NCBI GenBank assembly: GCA_017308135.1
Contig: JAFKFM010000011.1
Span: 248,001 to 312,000, forward strand
DNA length: 64,000 nt
Reading direction: 5' to 3'
DNA from: Alphaproteobacteria bacterium
GTDB lineage: Bacteria > Pseudomonadota > Alphaproteobacteria > CACIAM-22H2
Numbering within the stretch: position 1 is the stretch's first letter; every line of letters starts with the position of its first letter. Below are positions 42,208 to 51,996 of the stretch, piece by piece. The notes under the pieces are model-generated. The model did no database searches, was not told where the DNA came from, and saw only the letters and a program-made list of their open reading frames with translations. The position numbers and the translations under genes were made by a program.

Positions 42208-45200
42208 ATGAGCGAGAACGACAACAATTCGGGCCCCGGTTCCCAGCGTCTGCGCGTTTTGAGCGGTGCCGCCGAGCGCGAGCAGGAACGTTTGCGCGCC
42301 GCCAACGATCCCGCGGGCCCGGTCTACGAACCGCTTGCGCCGACCGGCAAACGCACGATGGCGGCCGCACTGGCCGCATCGGCGGTGTGGTCCGTCGCCG
42401 TTCTTTGGTATGCGATCGCTTATATCGGCCTGGGCGCCTTCGCGTCGATGCTGCCGCATGAACTGGGCGCCTTCGTCGCGGGTGCGACGATGCCGCTGCT
42501 CGTGCTGTGGTTCGTGCTCGGCTATCGCGCGCGCGGCCAGGACCTCGTGCGCCATGCCCGCGCGCTCGAAGTGCGTCTGGCCGAGCTCGTCTATCCCGCC
42601 GATCAGGCGGATTCCAAGCTGCAATCCATCGCCGTCACGCTGCACGACCAAGCGCGCGCCTTGACCGACGCGTCGGACGCCGCGACGCGACGCCTCGCCG
42701 AAGCGCGCCAAGGTTTGGCGAGCCAGGCGGGCGAACTCACGACCGTGTCCGATCAGGCCGCGACGCGCGCCATGCAGGTGATGGCGGGTTTGCGCCGCCA
42801 CGCCGAAGGGCTGGAACGCGTCACCGGCTTGCTGACCAGCCGCGTGCAGATCGTCGAAGCCGCCGTGCGCGAACAGGCCGAAGCGCTGTCCGGCGCTTCC
42901 GACCGCGCGATGTCGCAATCGCGCGAGATCAACGCGACTTTGCGCGAGCAGGTGGAGCGTCTTGCGGCCACCAATGAAAAAACCGCCGCGAATGCGGGTG
43001 CCATTCGCGAAGCCTTGCGCGAACAGTCGCAGGATTTGGCCGAGACGACCGAACGCGCGCGCAGCCGGGCCGCCGAAATCCGCGCCATCCTCGCCGATCA
43101 GACCGGCGCGTTGGTCGATGCGACCGAAAAGGCGCTCGACCGCGCGCGTGAAGTCGGCGATTTGCTGCGCCGTCAGGCCGAAGCGTTCGTCGACGCGACC
43201 GAAACCGCCGAAGGCCGCGCCAATTCGGCGTCGGTCGAAATCGGCTCGGCCAAGCGCCAGGCCGAAGCGGCGGGCGAAGCGCTGGAAAGCATCGCCGATC
43301 GTCTAATCGAAACGGCGCGCGATCTCGCCAAGCAATCCGACGCGACGCAATCCACGCTGCGCAACCAGATCGAAGCTTTGGCCGACGCTTCGGGGGCCGC
43401 CGAGGGCAAGATCGTCGCGGCGGGCGATTTGATCCGCTCGCGCACCGAGGATGTCGCCAACGCCTCGACCCGCATGAGCGAGGTCGCCACCACGCTGGGC
43501 GGCGAGACGCGCGCGATGCAAAGCACGCTCGAACGCCTCACCGCGCGCACCGAAGCCTCGACCGAATCCGTGCGCCGCCAAAGCCACGAACTCGCGACCG
43601 CCGCCGATCAGGCCGTGGTGCGCGTGCGCGCGGCGGGCGAAACCTTCCAGACGCAGTCGCGCGAATTGGCGGATGCGGCGGGTCAGGCTTTGGCGCGCGT
43701 CGGCGCCGCCAATGCCGGTTTCTCCGAGGCCGCGCGCGATCTGGCGCTGGCGGGCGAAGCGGCCGAAGCCAAGGCCGCCGCGATCGGCGAGGATTTGCGC
43801 CGCCACGGCTCGGGCCTGATCGAATCCGCCGACACGGCCGGGCGCACGGGCATCGAAGCGGGCCAGCGCCTGTCGCGCGAAGTCGAAACGCTGCTGCGCA
43901 CCGCCGGCGCTTTGTCGGCCGAAGCGCAAGCGGCCGAAACGCTGCTGCAATCGGAAAACCACGCGCTGGCCGAAGCCGCCGCGCGCGCCAAGGCGACGGT
44001 GGACGCCGCCGGTGCGGCGCTGCGTGTGCGCTCGGAAGAACTCGACGCGGTCAATCGCCGGGTTGGCGAATCCCACGCAACGCTGGAAACGACCGCGCAG
44101 CGCGGCCAGGAAGCGCTGGACCGCGTCGCGTCGCGCATCGACGCCTCGGCCGAAGTCGCGCGCCGCCGCTCCGACGAATTGGTCGTCGCCGCCGATCAGG
44201 CGGCACAGCGCGTGCGCGCGACGAGCGAAGGTTTCCGCGTCCATACGCAGGACATGACCCATTCGGCCGAATTGTCGCTCGCGCGCGCGACGGAATTGGG
44301 CGAAACGCTCAAGCGCCGCGCCGACGAAATCGACGGGGCCACCGAACGCACGACCCAGCGCATGGATACGCTCGCCGCCAATCTGCGCGACGGCGCGGTG
44401 GCGCTGGGCGATACGGCCAGCGAAGTCGCGCACAAGCTCGGTACGTCGGGCGAGGCGGTGCGCCAGCGTACCGAAGCGATCGAGCGTGCGGCCGATACGG
44501 CCCTCGACCGGATGGGCGATGCCGCCGCCGAGATCGAGCGCAAGGCCAAAGACCTCGACGCGACCGCCTTGTCCGCGCAAGACCGCCTGAACGAAACCGC
44601 CGAAGCCCTGCGCGCGCGCGGGGCGGAATCCGAGAACGCGGTCGTCTCGGCCGTGCGCCGCCTCGACGCCGCCGCGCAAGCCTTGGCCGACGATGCGCGC
44701 GAAGTCTCCACGGCGCTCGACCGCACGGGTGCAAGGATCGAAGCGAATGCCGAAACCGCGAAGCGCGAGACCGAGCAGCTCGGCCTCGCCGCCGATCAGG
44801 CGGGTTCGCGCATGCGCCAAGCGGGCGAGACATTCCGCGATCAGACGCTGTCGCTGACCCGTGCGGCGGAGCTTGGCATCGAGCGCGCCGACGCTTACGC
44901 CGACACGCTGCGCCTGCGCACCGAAGAACTCGCCGCCGCCGATCGCGCGACGGGCGAACGCTTGGAAGGGCTGGGCGAAACCTTGGCGACGCGCACGCAA
45001 GCGCTCTCCGACGCCGCGTCGGAAACGGCGCTGACGCTCGATCGGTCGGGCGAGGCCTTGCGCCAGAAGACGGCGGCGCTCGACGACACGGCGGCGAATG
45101 CGCAAGCGCGTTTGTCGGCGACCGCGCAGGATATCGACGCGCGAGTGCGCGAACTCGAAAGCACGTCGCATCGCTTGGACGAACGCCTGCGCGCGTCGGG

Positions 45201-47547
45201 CGACACGGTCCGGTCGATCGCGCAGATCGCGGATGCCGATATGCAGGGCGTGGTTCGCCGCCTCGACGCGTCGGCCGAGGCCTTGGTGCGCGACAGCCAC
45301 GAAGTGGCGCATGCGGTCGATCGCGCGTCGGAACGCATGCTGGCGTCGTCGGACGTCGCCAAGCGCGAGAACGCGGCTTTGGTCGTCGCGTCGGACGCCG
45401 CCGCGCAGCATGTGCGCGAAGCGGGCACGAATTTCCGCCAGGAAACGCAAAGCCTCGTCCATGCCGCCAATCAGGGCCTGGACCGCGCCAATCTTTTGGA
45501 AACCGCGATCGCGCAGCGCACGGCGGAAACCAACGCCGCCGCCGATCGCACGCTGGCGCGCCTCGACGAAGCGGGGCTTGCCTTGCGCCAGCGCGGCGCC
45601 GATCTCGACGAAACCGCGACCGAATCGGTCAAGGCGATCGCCACTGCGGGCGATGCGTTGCGCCGCGAGACGAGCGAGCTTCTCGCGACCGGTCAATCGG
45701 CTTCGGCGCGCATCAACGACGTGGCGGCCTTGCTCGACCAGCGTTCGGGCGAATTGGCGTCCATCGCGGCGACGGCGGCGCAAAAGCTGAAGGAATCGTC
45801 GGACTCGCTGCGCGCCCGCTCGGGCGAATTGGACCAGTCGGCCGATCGCGCGGCGCTGCGCGTGGGCGCCATCGACGCCGGTTTGCGCGACCAATCGCTC
45901 ACCTTGCTCAAGACGATGGAAACCGCCTCGGGGCGCGCGGGCGAGCTTGGCGCGCAATTGGAAACGCAGGCCGCGTCGGTCGGCCGCGCATCGGACGATG
46001 CGGCCGCGCGCCTGCGCGCCACCGCCGACGCGTTCCGCGACCGCGCGGTCGAAATGGGCAACGTCGCCGATATCGCGACCGGCAAGGTCGGCGATACGGG
46101 GGCGGAGGCCGAGCGCCGCTTGCAGGCTTTGGCGACCCATGCGGTCGAAACCGCCGGGCGCCTGGAGGAAAGCGGCGAGACGTTCCGTCAGCGTCTGGCC
46201 GATCTCAACCGCGCGGCCGGCTCGGTCGGCGCGTTGATGGCCGAAGCGAGCGAGACCTTCCGCCAGCGCACCGGCGATCTGCAGATCGCGGTCGATCAGG
46301 CGAACACGCGCGTCGCGTCGGTGGGCCAAGCCTTGCGCGAACGCACGGTCGATCTGGGCGGGGCGGCGGATGCGGCCGAAGCGCGCCTCTCCATGGTCGC
46401 GGAAATTCTGCGCGCCAACGCCTCCACGCTCGCCGACACGGCCGATCGTTCGTCGACCAAGCTCGATGCGCTGGGCGAAGCGCTGGTGCGCCGCGCGGCC
46501 GAACTCTCGGCGATGTCGGATGGCACCGCCGCGCGCATGGCGACGGTCGATTCCGAACTCGCCAAGCAGCGCACGAATTTGGCCGAAACGATCGAAAATC
46601 TCGGCAAGCGGTCGAGCGAGCTGGGCGCCATCCTGCGCGGCCAGGCCGACCACCTCAACGGCGTGGTCGCCGAAGCGGGCGAGCGTTTGTCGGAGGTCGG
46701 CGCGCAATTCGACCGGCAGGCCCGCGAAGCGGCCGACGCCGCGACGGTGGCGAGCCAGCGCATCGGCCAGACCGGCGAATCCTTGCGCCGCCGCGCCGAC
46801 GAATTGTCGGGCGCGGCGCAGGAAGGCGGCACGCGCCTCGAAGCGACCGCCGACAGCTTCCGCCGTCGCGCGGAGGAAGTCATGGCCGCCGTCGGCCAAG
46901 CCGCGGCGCGCATCGCCTCGGTCGGCGAAAGCTTCGCGCGCCAGTCGCGCGAATTGGGCGTGGCGATGGATGCGGCCGAGCGGCGCATCGCCGAGGCCGA
47001 GCGTCTTCTGTCGGTCCAGACCGACGCGCTCGACGCCGCGGCCGACAAGGCGACGGGCGAAGCCAATGCCGCGACCGAGGCCTTCCGCCGTCAGGCCGAA
47101 GACCTCGCCGCCGCCTCGGCCGCCGCGAACGAAGCGCAAGCGCGCCTCACCGCCAGCGAATTTGAAGCCAAGCGCGGCCGCTTCCTGCGCGCCTCGCGTC
47201 TGGTCGTCGAAGGCTTGAACTCGCTGTCGATCGATCTGGCGCGCACGCTGGACTCGTCGGTCACCGATCGCGTGCTGAAGGAATTCCTGGGCGGCGATCG
47301 CGGCGTGTTCGTGCGCCGCTTGCTGCGCCTCGATTGGGGCCCGACGGGCAAGACCGTGCAGCGCCGCTACGCCGAGGATCCGGATTTCCGCCGCTACGTG
47401 ACGGATTATCTCACGCAATACGACCGCCTGATCGCGGACGCGCGCGAGGCCGATCCCGAAAACGTGCTGGTCTCGACCTTCCTGTCGGCGGACGTGGGCA
47501 AGCTTTATATGACGCTCGCCTCGATCGTCGGCTGGAAGAAGAATTAA
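42208..47547 (+). CDS. Giant membrane-anchored coiled-coil protein made of tandem 25-residue repeats
   Basis: A 1779-aa protein. Residues 1-50 are polar and probably disordered; two hydrophobic helices follow (about 50-105: AALAASAVWSVAVLWYAIAY and AFVAGATMPLLVLWFVLGY). Then come about 1500 residues of Ala/Arg/Glu/Asp-rich helix built of 25-residue units with the pattern [LF]RxRxxELxxAADxAxxRLxxxGEx. Anchor units recur every 200 residues (8 units) at 44161, 44761, 45361 and 45961. The last 130 residues are a distinct non-repetitive domain (RFLRASRLVVEGLNSLSIDL, then GPTGKTVQRRYAEDPDFRRY and SADVGKLYMTLASIVGWKKN). Such proteins are often named apolipoprotein-like. A scaffold or polarity role is inferred. 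It starts 3 bp after the mutase stop. Confidence 0.85.
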   Translation: MSENDNNSGPGSQRLRVLSGAAEREQERLRAANDPAGPVYEPLAPTGKRTMAAALAASAVWSVAVLWYAIAYIGLGAFASMLPHELGAFVAGATMPLLVLWFVLGYRARGQDLVRHARALEVRLAELVYPADQADSKLQSIAVTLHDQARALTDASDAATRRLAEARQGLASQAGELTTVSDQAATRAMQVMAGLRRHAEGLERVTGLLTSRVQIVEAAVREQAEALSGASDRAMSQSREINATLREQVERLAATNEKTAANAGAIREALREQSQDLAETTERARSRAAEIRAILADQTGALVDATEKALDRAREVGDLLRRQAEAFVDATETAEGRANSASVEIGSAKRQAEAAGEALESIADRLIETARDLAKQSDATQSTLRNQIEALADASGAAEGKIVAAGDLIRSRTEDVANASTRMSEVATTLGGETRAMQSTLERLTARTEASTESVRRQSHELATAADQAVVRVRAAGETFQTQSRELADAAGQALARVGAANAGFSEAARDLALAGEAAEAKAAAIGEDLRRHGSGLIESADTAGRTGIEAGQRLSREVETLLRTAGALSAEAQAAETLLQSENHALAEAAARAKATVDAAGAALRVRSEELDAVNRRVGESHATLETTAQRGQEALDRVASRIDASAEVARRRSDELVVAADQAAQRVRATSEGFRVHTQDMTHSAELSLARATELGETLKRRADEIDGATERTTQRMDTLAANLRDGAVALGDTASEVAHKLGTSGEAVRQRTEAIERAADTALDRMGDAAAEIERKAKDLDATALSAQDRLNETAEALRARGAESENAVVSAVRRLDAAAQALADDAREVSTALDRTGARIEANAETAKRETEQLGLAADQAGSRMRQAGETFRDQTLSLTRAAELGIERADAYADTLRLRTEELAAADRATGERLEGLGETLATRTQALSDAASETALTLDRSGEALRQKTAALDDTAANAQARLSATAQDIDARVRELESTSHRLDERLRASGDTVRSIAQIADADMQGVVRRLDASAEALVRDSHEVAHAVDRASERMLASSDVAKRENAALVVASDAAAQHVREAGTNFRQETQSLVHAANQGLDRANLLETAIAQRTAETNAAADRTLARLDEAGLALRQRGADLDETATESVKAIATAGDALRRETSELLATGQSASARINDVAALLDQRSGELASIAATAAQKLKESSDSLRARSGELDQSADRAALRVGAIDAGLRDQSLTLLKTMETASGRAGELGAQLETQAASVGRASDDAAARLRATADAFRDRAVEMGNVADIATGKVGDTGAEAERRLQALATHAVETAGRLEESGETFRQRLADLNRAAGSVGALMAEASETFRQRTGDLQIAVDQANTRVASVGQALRERTVDLGGAADAAEARLSMVAEILRANASTLADTADRSSTKLDALGEALVRRAAELSAMSDGTAARMATVDSELAKQRTNLAETIENLGKRSSELGAILRGQADHLNGVVAEAGERLSEVGAQFDRQAREAADAATVASQRIGQTGESLRRRADELSGAAQEGGTRLEATADSFRRRAEEVMAAVGQAAARIASVGESFARQSRELGVAMDAAERRIAEAERLLSVQTDALDAAADKATGEANAATEAFRRQAEDLAAASAAANEAQARLTASEFEAKRGRFLRASRLVVEGLNSLSIDLARTLDSSVTDRVLKEFLGGDRGVFVRRLLRLDWGPTGKTVQRRYAEDPDFRRYVTDYLTQYDRLIADAREADPENVLVSTFLSADVGKLYMTLASIVGWKKN

Positions 47548-47549
47548 TC

Positions 47550-47639
47550 GTCACCCCGGATAAGCCGGCGCGTGAGCGGCGGCGCGATCCGGGGTCTTGT
47601 CGAGATCCCGGCTCTCGCTGACGCTCGGCCGGGATGACG
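47550..47639. repeat. Dispersed palindromic repeat, copy 1
   Basis: An imperfect palindrome with outer arms CGTCACCCCGG and CCGGGATGACG. Its right part, 47604-47639 (36 bp, beginning GATCCCGGCTCTCGCTGACG), is the exact reverse complement of 53691-53726. It lies between the convergent ends of the giant-protein gene and the nudix gene. REP-like elements in such places often end or protect transcripts. Confidence 0.75.
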
Positions 47640-47654
47640 GTTTGATGGAACGCG

Positions 47655-48185
47655 CTAAACCGCACCCTTGAGCTTCGCGAGCGCCCAGATCGCCAGCGTT
47701 TCGGCGTCGTCCACGCGGCCGTCGGTCATCATGCGCTCGAACTCCGCGAGCGGCACGCGCGCATGGACCATGTCGGACTCGGTCGCCTCGCGGGCATGCG
47801 CGCCTTGCGTCAGGTCCGTCGCGAGATAGACATGCATCGCCTGGCGGAGAAACCCGTTGGCGATGGCGAGCGTGCCGAGGCATTTCCACGTCTTCGCGGT
47901 GAGACCGGTTTCCTCGGCGAGCTCACGCTTGGCAAGCGCTTCGGGATCGAGGTCCTCGGCCTCCCACGAGCCTTGCGGCAATTCCCAGGCGCGCTTTGAC
48001 GTCGCGTAGCGATATTGCTCGACCAGATGGATATGCAAGTCGTCGATCGCGACGATGCCGATGCAATCCTTCTTTTCGGCCACACCATAGATGCCAAGCG
48101 ACCCGTCCGGAAACCGGACCTGGTCCTCGCGCAATGTCATCCAGCGGTTCGCGTAGACGACCCGCGTATCGAGACGCCGGATCAC
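47655..48185 (-). CDS. NUDIX hydrolase (ADP-ribose pyrophosphatase-like)
   Basis: A 176-aa nucleotide-diphosphate hydrolase. The Nudix box is GSWEAEDLDPEALAKRELAE followed by ETGL, with the REL..EE catalytic core intact. Preceding strands (VAIDDLHIHLVEQYRYATSK and WELPQG) resemble the ADP-ribose/NADH pyrophosphatase branch rather than MutT. It is directly downstream of secA on the same strand with a 4-bp gap, so probably co-transcribed; no functional link to secretion is implied. Confidence 0.87.
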   Translation of the reverse strand: MIRRLDTRVVYANRWMTLREDQVRFPDGSLGIYGVAEKKDCIGIVAIDDLHIHLVEQYRYATSKRAWELPQGSWEAEDLDPEALAKRELAEETGLTAKTWKCLGTLAIANGFLRQAMHVYLATDLTQGAHAREATESDMVHARVPLAEFERMMTDGRVDDAETLAIWALAKLKGAV

Positions 48186-48189
48186 GAAG

Positions 48190-50898
48190 TTACGAACGCC
48201 CGTGGCAGTGCTTGAATTTCTTCCCCGAGCCGCAGGGGCAATTGGCGTTGCGCGGCACGTTGGCCCAGGTCGTCGGGTCGGCCGGGTCGATGCCGCGCTT
48301 GCGTGCCGCTTGGGTGGGCGAGGCGGCGTCGCGCGCTTCCATGCCTTCGGGCAGCGGATGCTGGGCGAGCAGCTTGCCCATCTCCGGGTCCTCCGGCATC
48401 AGATCGGACGCCGGGGGCGCATCGACGCGGATCTGCACGCGGGCGAGCAACGTCGTCACGCGCTCGCGCAATTCGGCGAGCATCGCTTCGAACAGCTCGA
48501 AGGCTTCCTTCTTGTACTCGTTCAGCGGATCGCGCTGCGCATAGGCGCGCAGATTGATGCCCTGGCGCAGATGGTCGAGCGTGAGCAGATGCTCCTTCCA
48601 CGCGTGGTCGAGCTCCTGCAACAGCAGGCTCTTCTCGACCTGGCGCATGATCTCGGGCCCCGTTTCGGCGGTCTTCGACGCCATTTTGCGTTCGACCGCG
48701 TCGGCGATGCGCTCGCGGATTTCCTCCTCCGCGATGCCTTCTTCCTTCGCCCAATCCGCGACCGGCAAATCCATGCCGTAGAGGCGCAGGATTTCCTCGT
48801 GCAGCGCCGAGGTGTCCCATTGCTCGGGATAGGCGTTGTGCGGAATGCAGCGCGCGATCAGCACGTCCAGCGTTTCGCGGCGCATATCCTGGATCTGCCC
48901 GGACACGTCGTCCTGGCGCATGATGTCGCGGCGCTGTTCGTAGACGACCTTGCGCTGGTCGTTCATCACGTCGTCGTATTTCAGCAGCTGCTTGCGGATT
49001 TCGAAGTTGCGCGCTTCGACCTTCTGCTGCGCCTTTTCCAGCGCCTTGTTGATCCAGACATGGACGATCGCTTCGCCTTCCTTGAGGCCGAGCTTCTGCA
49101 GCATGCCGTCCATGCGCTGCGAACCGAAAATGCGCATCAGATCGTCGTCGAGCGACAGGAAGAACTTCGACGCGCCCGGATCGCCCTGGCGGCCCGAACG
49201 GCCGCGCAGCTGGTTGTCGATACGCCGGCTTTCGTGGCGCTCGGTGCCGACGACGTAAAGACCGCCGGCGGCGAGCGCCGTCTTCTTCATTTCCTCGATC
49301 TCGGCGCGGATCGCGGCGGCGCGCTGGTCGAATTCCGGTCCCGGCGGCACGCCGGCCAGTTCGGCCTTCACGCGCATGTCGTAATTGCCGCCGAGCTGGA
49401 TGTCGGTGCCGCGGCCGGCCATGTTGGTGGCGATGGTGACGGCACCCGGGCGCCCGGCTTGGGAGACGATCAGCGCTTCCTGCTCGTGATAGCGCGCGTT
49501 CAGCACCGCGTGCTGGATGCCGCGCTTCTTGAATTCCTCGGACAACGCTTCCGATTTTTCGATCGACACCGTGCCGACCAGCACGGGCTGCCCGCGCTTG
49601 CGGCAATCCTCGACCAGATCGGTGATCGCTTTCGCCTTCTCGCGCGCGGTCCGGTAGACCTCGTCGTCGTGATCCTTGCGCTTAACGTCGACATTGGTCG
49701 GAATCTCGACGACTTCGAGCTTGTAGATCTCGGCGAATTCCGGCGCTTCGGTCATCGCCGTGCCCGTCATGCCCGCGAGCTTCGGATACATGCGGAAGTA
49801 ATTCTGGAAGGTGATCGAGGCGAGAGTCTGGTTCTCGCGCTGGACCTGGACCTTTTCCTTCGCTTCCAGCGCCTGATGCAGGCCTTCGGAATAGCGCCGG
49901 CCTTCCATCATGCGGCCGGTAAACTCGTCGATGATGACGACTTTGCCTTCCTTGACGATGTAGTCGACGTCGCGCGTGAACAGCTTATGCGCGCGCAAAG
50001 CCTGGTTGGCGTGATGGACGAGGTTGACGTTGGCGAGCTCGTACATCCCGCCTTCCTTGAGAAGGCCGGAATCGCGCAGCAGCTGTTCGATCTTTTCGCC
50101 GCCCGCCTCGGTTAGCGCGACCGTGCGCTGCTTCTCGTCCTTCTCGAAATCGGCGGCGTCGAGGGACGGGATCAGCTTGTCGACGGCGATGTAAAGCTCG
50201 GAGGAATCGTCGGCGGGCCCCGAAATGATCAAGGGCGTGCGCGCTTCGTCGATCAGGATCGAGTCGACTTCGTCGACGATCGCGAAATGGAACGGCCGCT
50301 GGACCATATGCGCGAGATGGAACTTCATGTTGTCGCGCAGATAGTCGAAGCCGAATTCGTTGTTCGTGCCGTAGGTCACGTCGGCGGCGTAGGCCGCGCG
50401 GCGCTCGTCGTCGGTCAGGCCGTGGACGATCGTGCCGGTGGTGAGGCCCAGGAAGCCGTAGACGCGGCCCATCCATTCGGCGTCGCGCTTGGCGAGGTAG
50501 TCGTTGACTGTCACGACATGCACGCCCTTGCCTTCGAGGGCGTTGAGATAAACCGCCAGCGTGGCGACCAGCGTCTTGCCTTCGCCGGTCTTCATTTCCG
50601 CGATGCGGCCCTGGTGCAGGACCATGCCGCCGAGCAGCTGCACGTCGAAATGGCGCTGGCCCAGAACGCGCTTGGCCGCTTCGCGCACGGTGGCGAAGGC
50701 GTCGGGCAGGATGTCGTCGGTCGTTTCGCCCTTCGCCAGACGGTCCTTCAGCCACGGGGTGCGGGCTTTGAGGTCGTCGTCGCTGAGGGCCGCGATTTCC
50801 GCTTCCTTGGCGTTGATCGCGGCGACGGTCTTGGCGAAGCCTTTGAGGACGCGGTCGTTGGAAGACCCGAAAAGCGCGCGGGCGATGGCGCCGAACAT
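48190..50898 (-). CDS. secA: Preprotein translocase ATPase SecA
   Basis: Motor of the Sec export pathway, 902 aa, full length. The start at 50898 gives [20 protein letters not shown] with AAGGA upstream; a longer in-frame reading to 51045 crosses the divergent promoter and is rejected. NBD1 has [20 protein letters not shown] (Walker A) and [20 protein letters not shown] (Walker B); NBD2 has [14 protein letters not shown] and [14 protein letters not shown]. The C-terminus carries the zinc/SecB-binding motif [14 protein letters not shown], so SecB-dependent targeting is expected. Divergent from a parvulin-type foldase. Confidence 0.98.
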   Translation of the reverse strand: MFGAIARALFGSSNDRVLKGFAKTVAAINAKEAEIAALSDDDLKARTPWLKDRLAKGETTDDILPDAFATVREAAKRVLGQRHFDVQLLGGMVLHQGRIAEMKTGEGKTLVATLAVYLNALEGKGVHVVTVNDYLAKRDAEWMGRVYGFLGLTTGTIVHGLTDDERRAAYAADVTYGTNNEFGFDYLRDNMKFHLAHMVQRPFHFAIVDEVDSILIDEARTPLIISGPADDSSELYIAVDKLIPSLDAADFEKDEKQRTVALTEAGGEKIEQLLRDSGLLKEGGMYELANVNLVHHANQALRAHKLFTRDVDYIVKEGKVVIIDEFTGRMMEGRRYSEGLHQALEAKEKVQVQRENQTLASITFQNYFRMYPKLAGMTGTAMTEAPEFAEIYKLEVVEIPTNVDVKRKDHDDEVYRTAREKAKAITDLVEDCRKRGQPVLVGTVSIEKSEALSEEFKKRGIQHAVLNARYHEQEALIVSQAGRPGAVTIATNMAGRGTDIQLGGNYDMRVKAELAGVPPGPEFDQRAAAIRAEIEEMKKTALAAGGLYVVGTERHESRRIDNQLRGRSGRQGDPGASKFFLSLDDDLMRIFGSQRMDGMLQKLGLKEGEAIVHVWINKALEKAQQKVEARNFEIRKQLLKYDDVMNDQRKVVYEQRRDIMRQDDVSGQIQDMRRETLDVLIARCIPHNAYPEQWDTSALHEEILRLYGMDLPVADWAKEEGIAEEEIRERIADAVERKMASKTAETGPEIMRQVEKSLLLQELDHAWKEHLLTLDHLRQGINLRAYAQRDPLNEYKKEAFELFEAMLAELRERVTTLLARVQIRVDAPPASDLMPEDPEMGKLLAQHPLPEGMEARDAASPTQAARKRGIDPADPTTWANVPRNANCPCGSGKKFKHCHGRS

Positions 50899-51101
50899 GC
50901 GGAAAGTCCTTGGAAATCTGTAGCGCCGCGAAATCGCCGGCGGCGGACCGGACCCGGAGAGATAGGCCCATCGCGGCGCCCTGTCAACGCGACCCGAACC
51001 CCCGGATATCGCACGGGTTTCGCCTTGTTCCGACCCCAATGCCATGCCACTCTCCCGGCCGGATTTCGGGGCGATCGGCGCCCCAGGAAGGAACCCGCAA
51101 T

Positions 51102-51977
51102 ATGCGTGCGATTTTCGGGGCCGCCCTGGCCCTGCTTGTGACGGCCGCCCCCCTGGCCGCGCAAAACTCCCCCCTGCCGGCCCCGGCCGGCGAAGACACG
51201 ATCGTCGCGCGCGTCGACGGCCAGCCGATCCGCCGCTCGGACGTGCTGTCGTTCCAGCGTTCGCTGCCGGCCCAGTTCCAGCAAGTGCCGATCGAAGCGC
51301 TGCTGGAGCCGATCGTCGAGCGCCTCGTGTCGCAAAAGCTTCTCGTGGCCGACGGCCGCAAGAAGAACCTGCAGACCGACGCCGAAGTGCGCCAGCGTTT
51401 GACGCAGTTCGAGGATCGCGTGATTCAGGAAGTGCTGCTCAACCGCGTGCTGGCCGACAAGGTCAACGACGCGGCGTTGCGCACGCGCTACGCGGCCTAT
51501 CAGAAGGAAAATCCGGGCAAGGAGGAAGTGCGCGCGAGCCACATCCTCGTGAACTCCGAAGCCCAGGCGAAGGAAATCCTGACCGCGCTGAAGGGCGGGG
51601 CGGATTTCGGCAAGCTCGCCAGCGAGAAGTCGATCGACCCGGCGGGCAAATCCTCGGGCGGCGATCTCGGCTATTTCGGCAAGGACGAAATGGTGCCCGA
51701 ATTCGCCGAGGCCGCGTTCGGCATGAAGGCGGGCGACACCTCGGCCGCCCCGGTCAAAACGCAGTTCGGCTGGCACGTGATCCGCGTCGCCGACCGCCGC
51801 ACGGTCGCCGAGAGCTTCGAGGAAGTGCGCGAGCGCCTGTCCTCGGAATTGTCGCAGGAGATCATGCAGAACTACGTCGAAGGTCTGCGCAAGACGGCGA
51901 AGGTCGAATTGTTCGGCCTCGACGGCAAGCCGCTCCCCGCCGCCCCGACCGGCCCGACGATCACGCCCGCCAAGTAA
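51102..51977 (+). CDS. Periplasmic parvulin-type peptidyl-prolyl isomerase
   Basis: A 291-aa exported foldase. A Sec signal peptide ([22 protein letters not shown]) leads into a SurA/PrsA-like N-terminal chaperone region with [18 protein letters not shown], then a PpiC domain (about 145-240) with [38 protein letters not shown] and [13 protein letters not shown]. These three segments are the usual rotamase signature. It is divergent from secA, which fits a role in folding secreted proteins. The tail ([14 protein letters not shown]) is low complexity. 19 bp separates it from argJ. Confidence 0.92.
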   Translation: MRAIFGAALALLVTAAPLAAQNSPLPAPAGEDTIVARVDGQPIRRSDVLSFQRSLPAQFQQVPIEALLEPIVERLVSQKLLVADGRKKNLQTDAEVRQRLTQFEDRVIQEVLLNRVLADKVNDAALRTRYAAYQKENPGKEEVRASHILVNSEAQAKEILTALKGGADFGKLASEKSIDPAGKSSGGDLGYFGKDEMVPEFAEAAFGMKAGDTSAAPVKTQFGWHVIRVADRRTVAESFEEVRERLSSELSQEIMQNYVEGLRKTAKVELFGLDGKPLPAAPTGPTITPAK

Positions 51978-51996
51978 GCAAACGGAAACACGAAGA

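Noticed and set aside
40030..42918. 962-codon open frame on the minus strand across the mutase and the start of the giant gene
   Set aside because: Antisense shadow caused by high third-position GC; the translation is His/Arg/Gln-rich without domains, and the plus strand encodes a clear mutase.
43303..47418. 1371-codon open frame on the minus strand
   Set aside because: Mirror of the repetitive plus-strand gene; its low-complexity Arg/Gly/Phe-rich product simply reflects the repeats.
48202..50115. 637-codon plus-strand frame inside secA
   Set aside because: Shadow of secA, which has all expected motifs on the minus strand.
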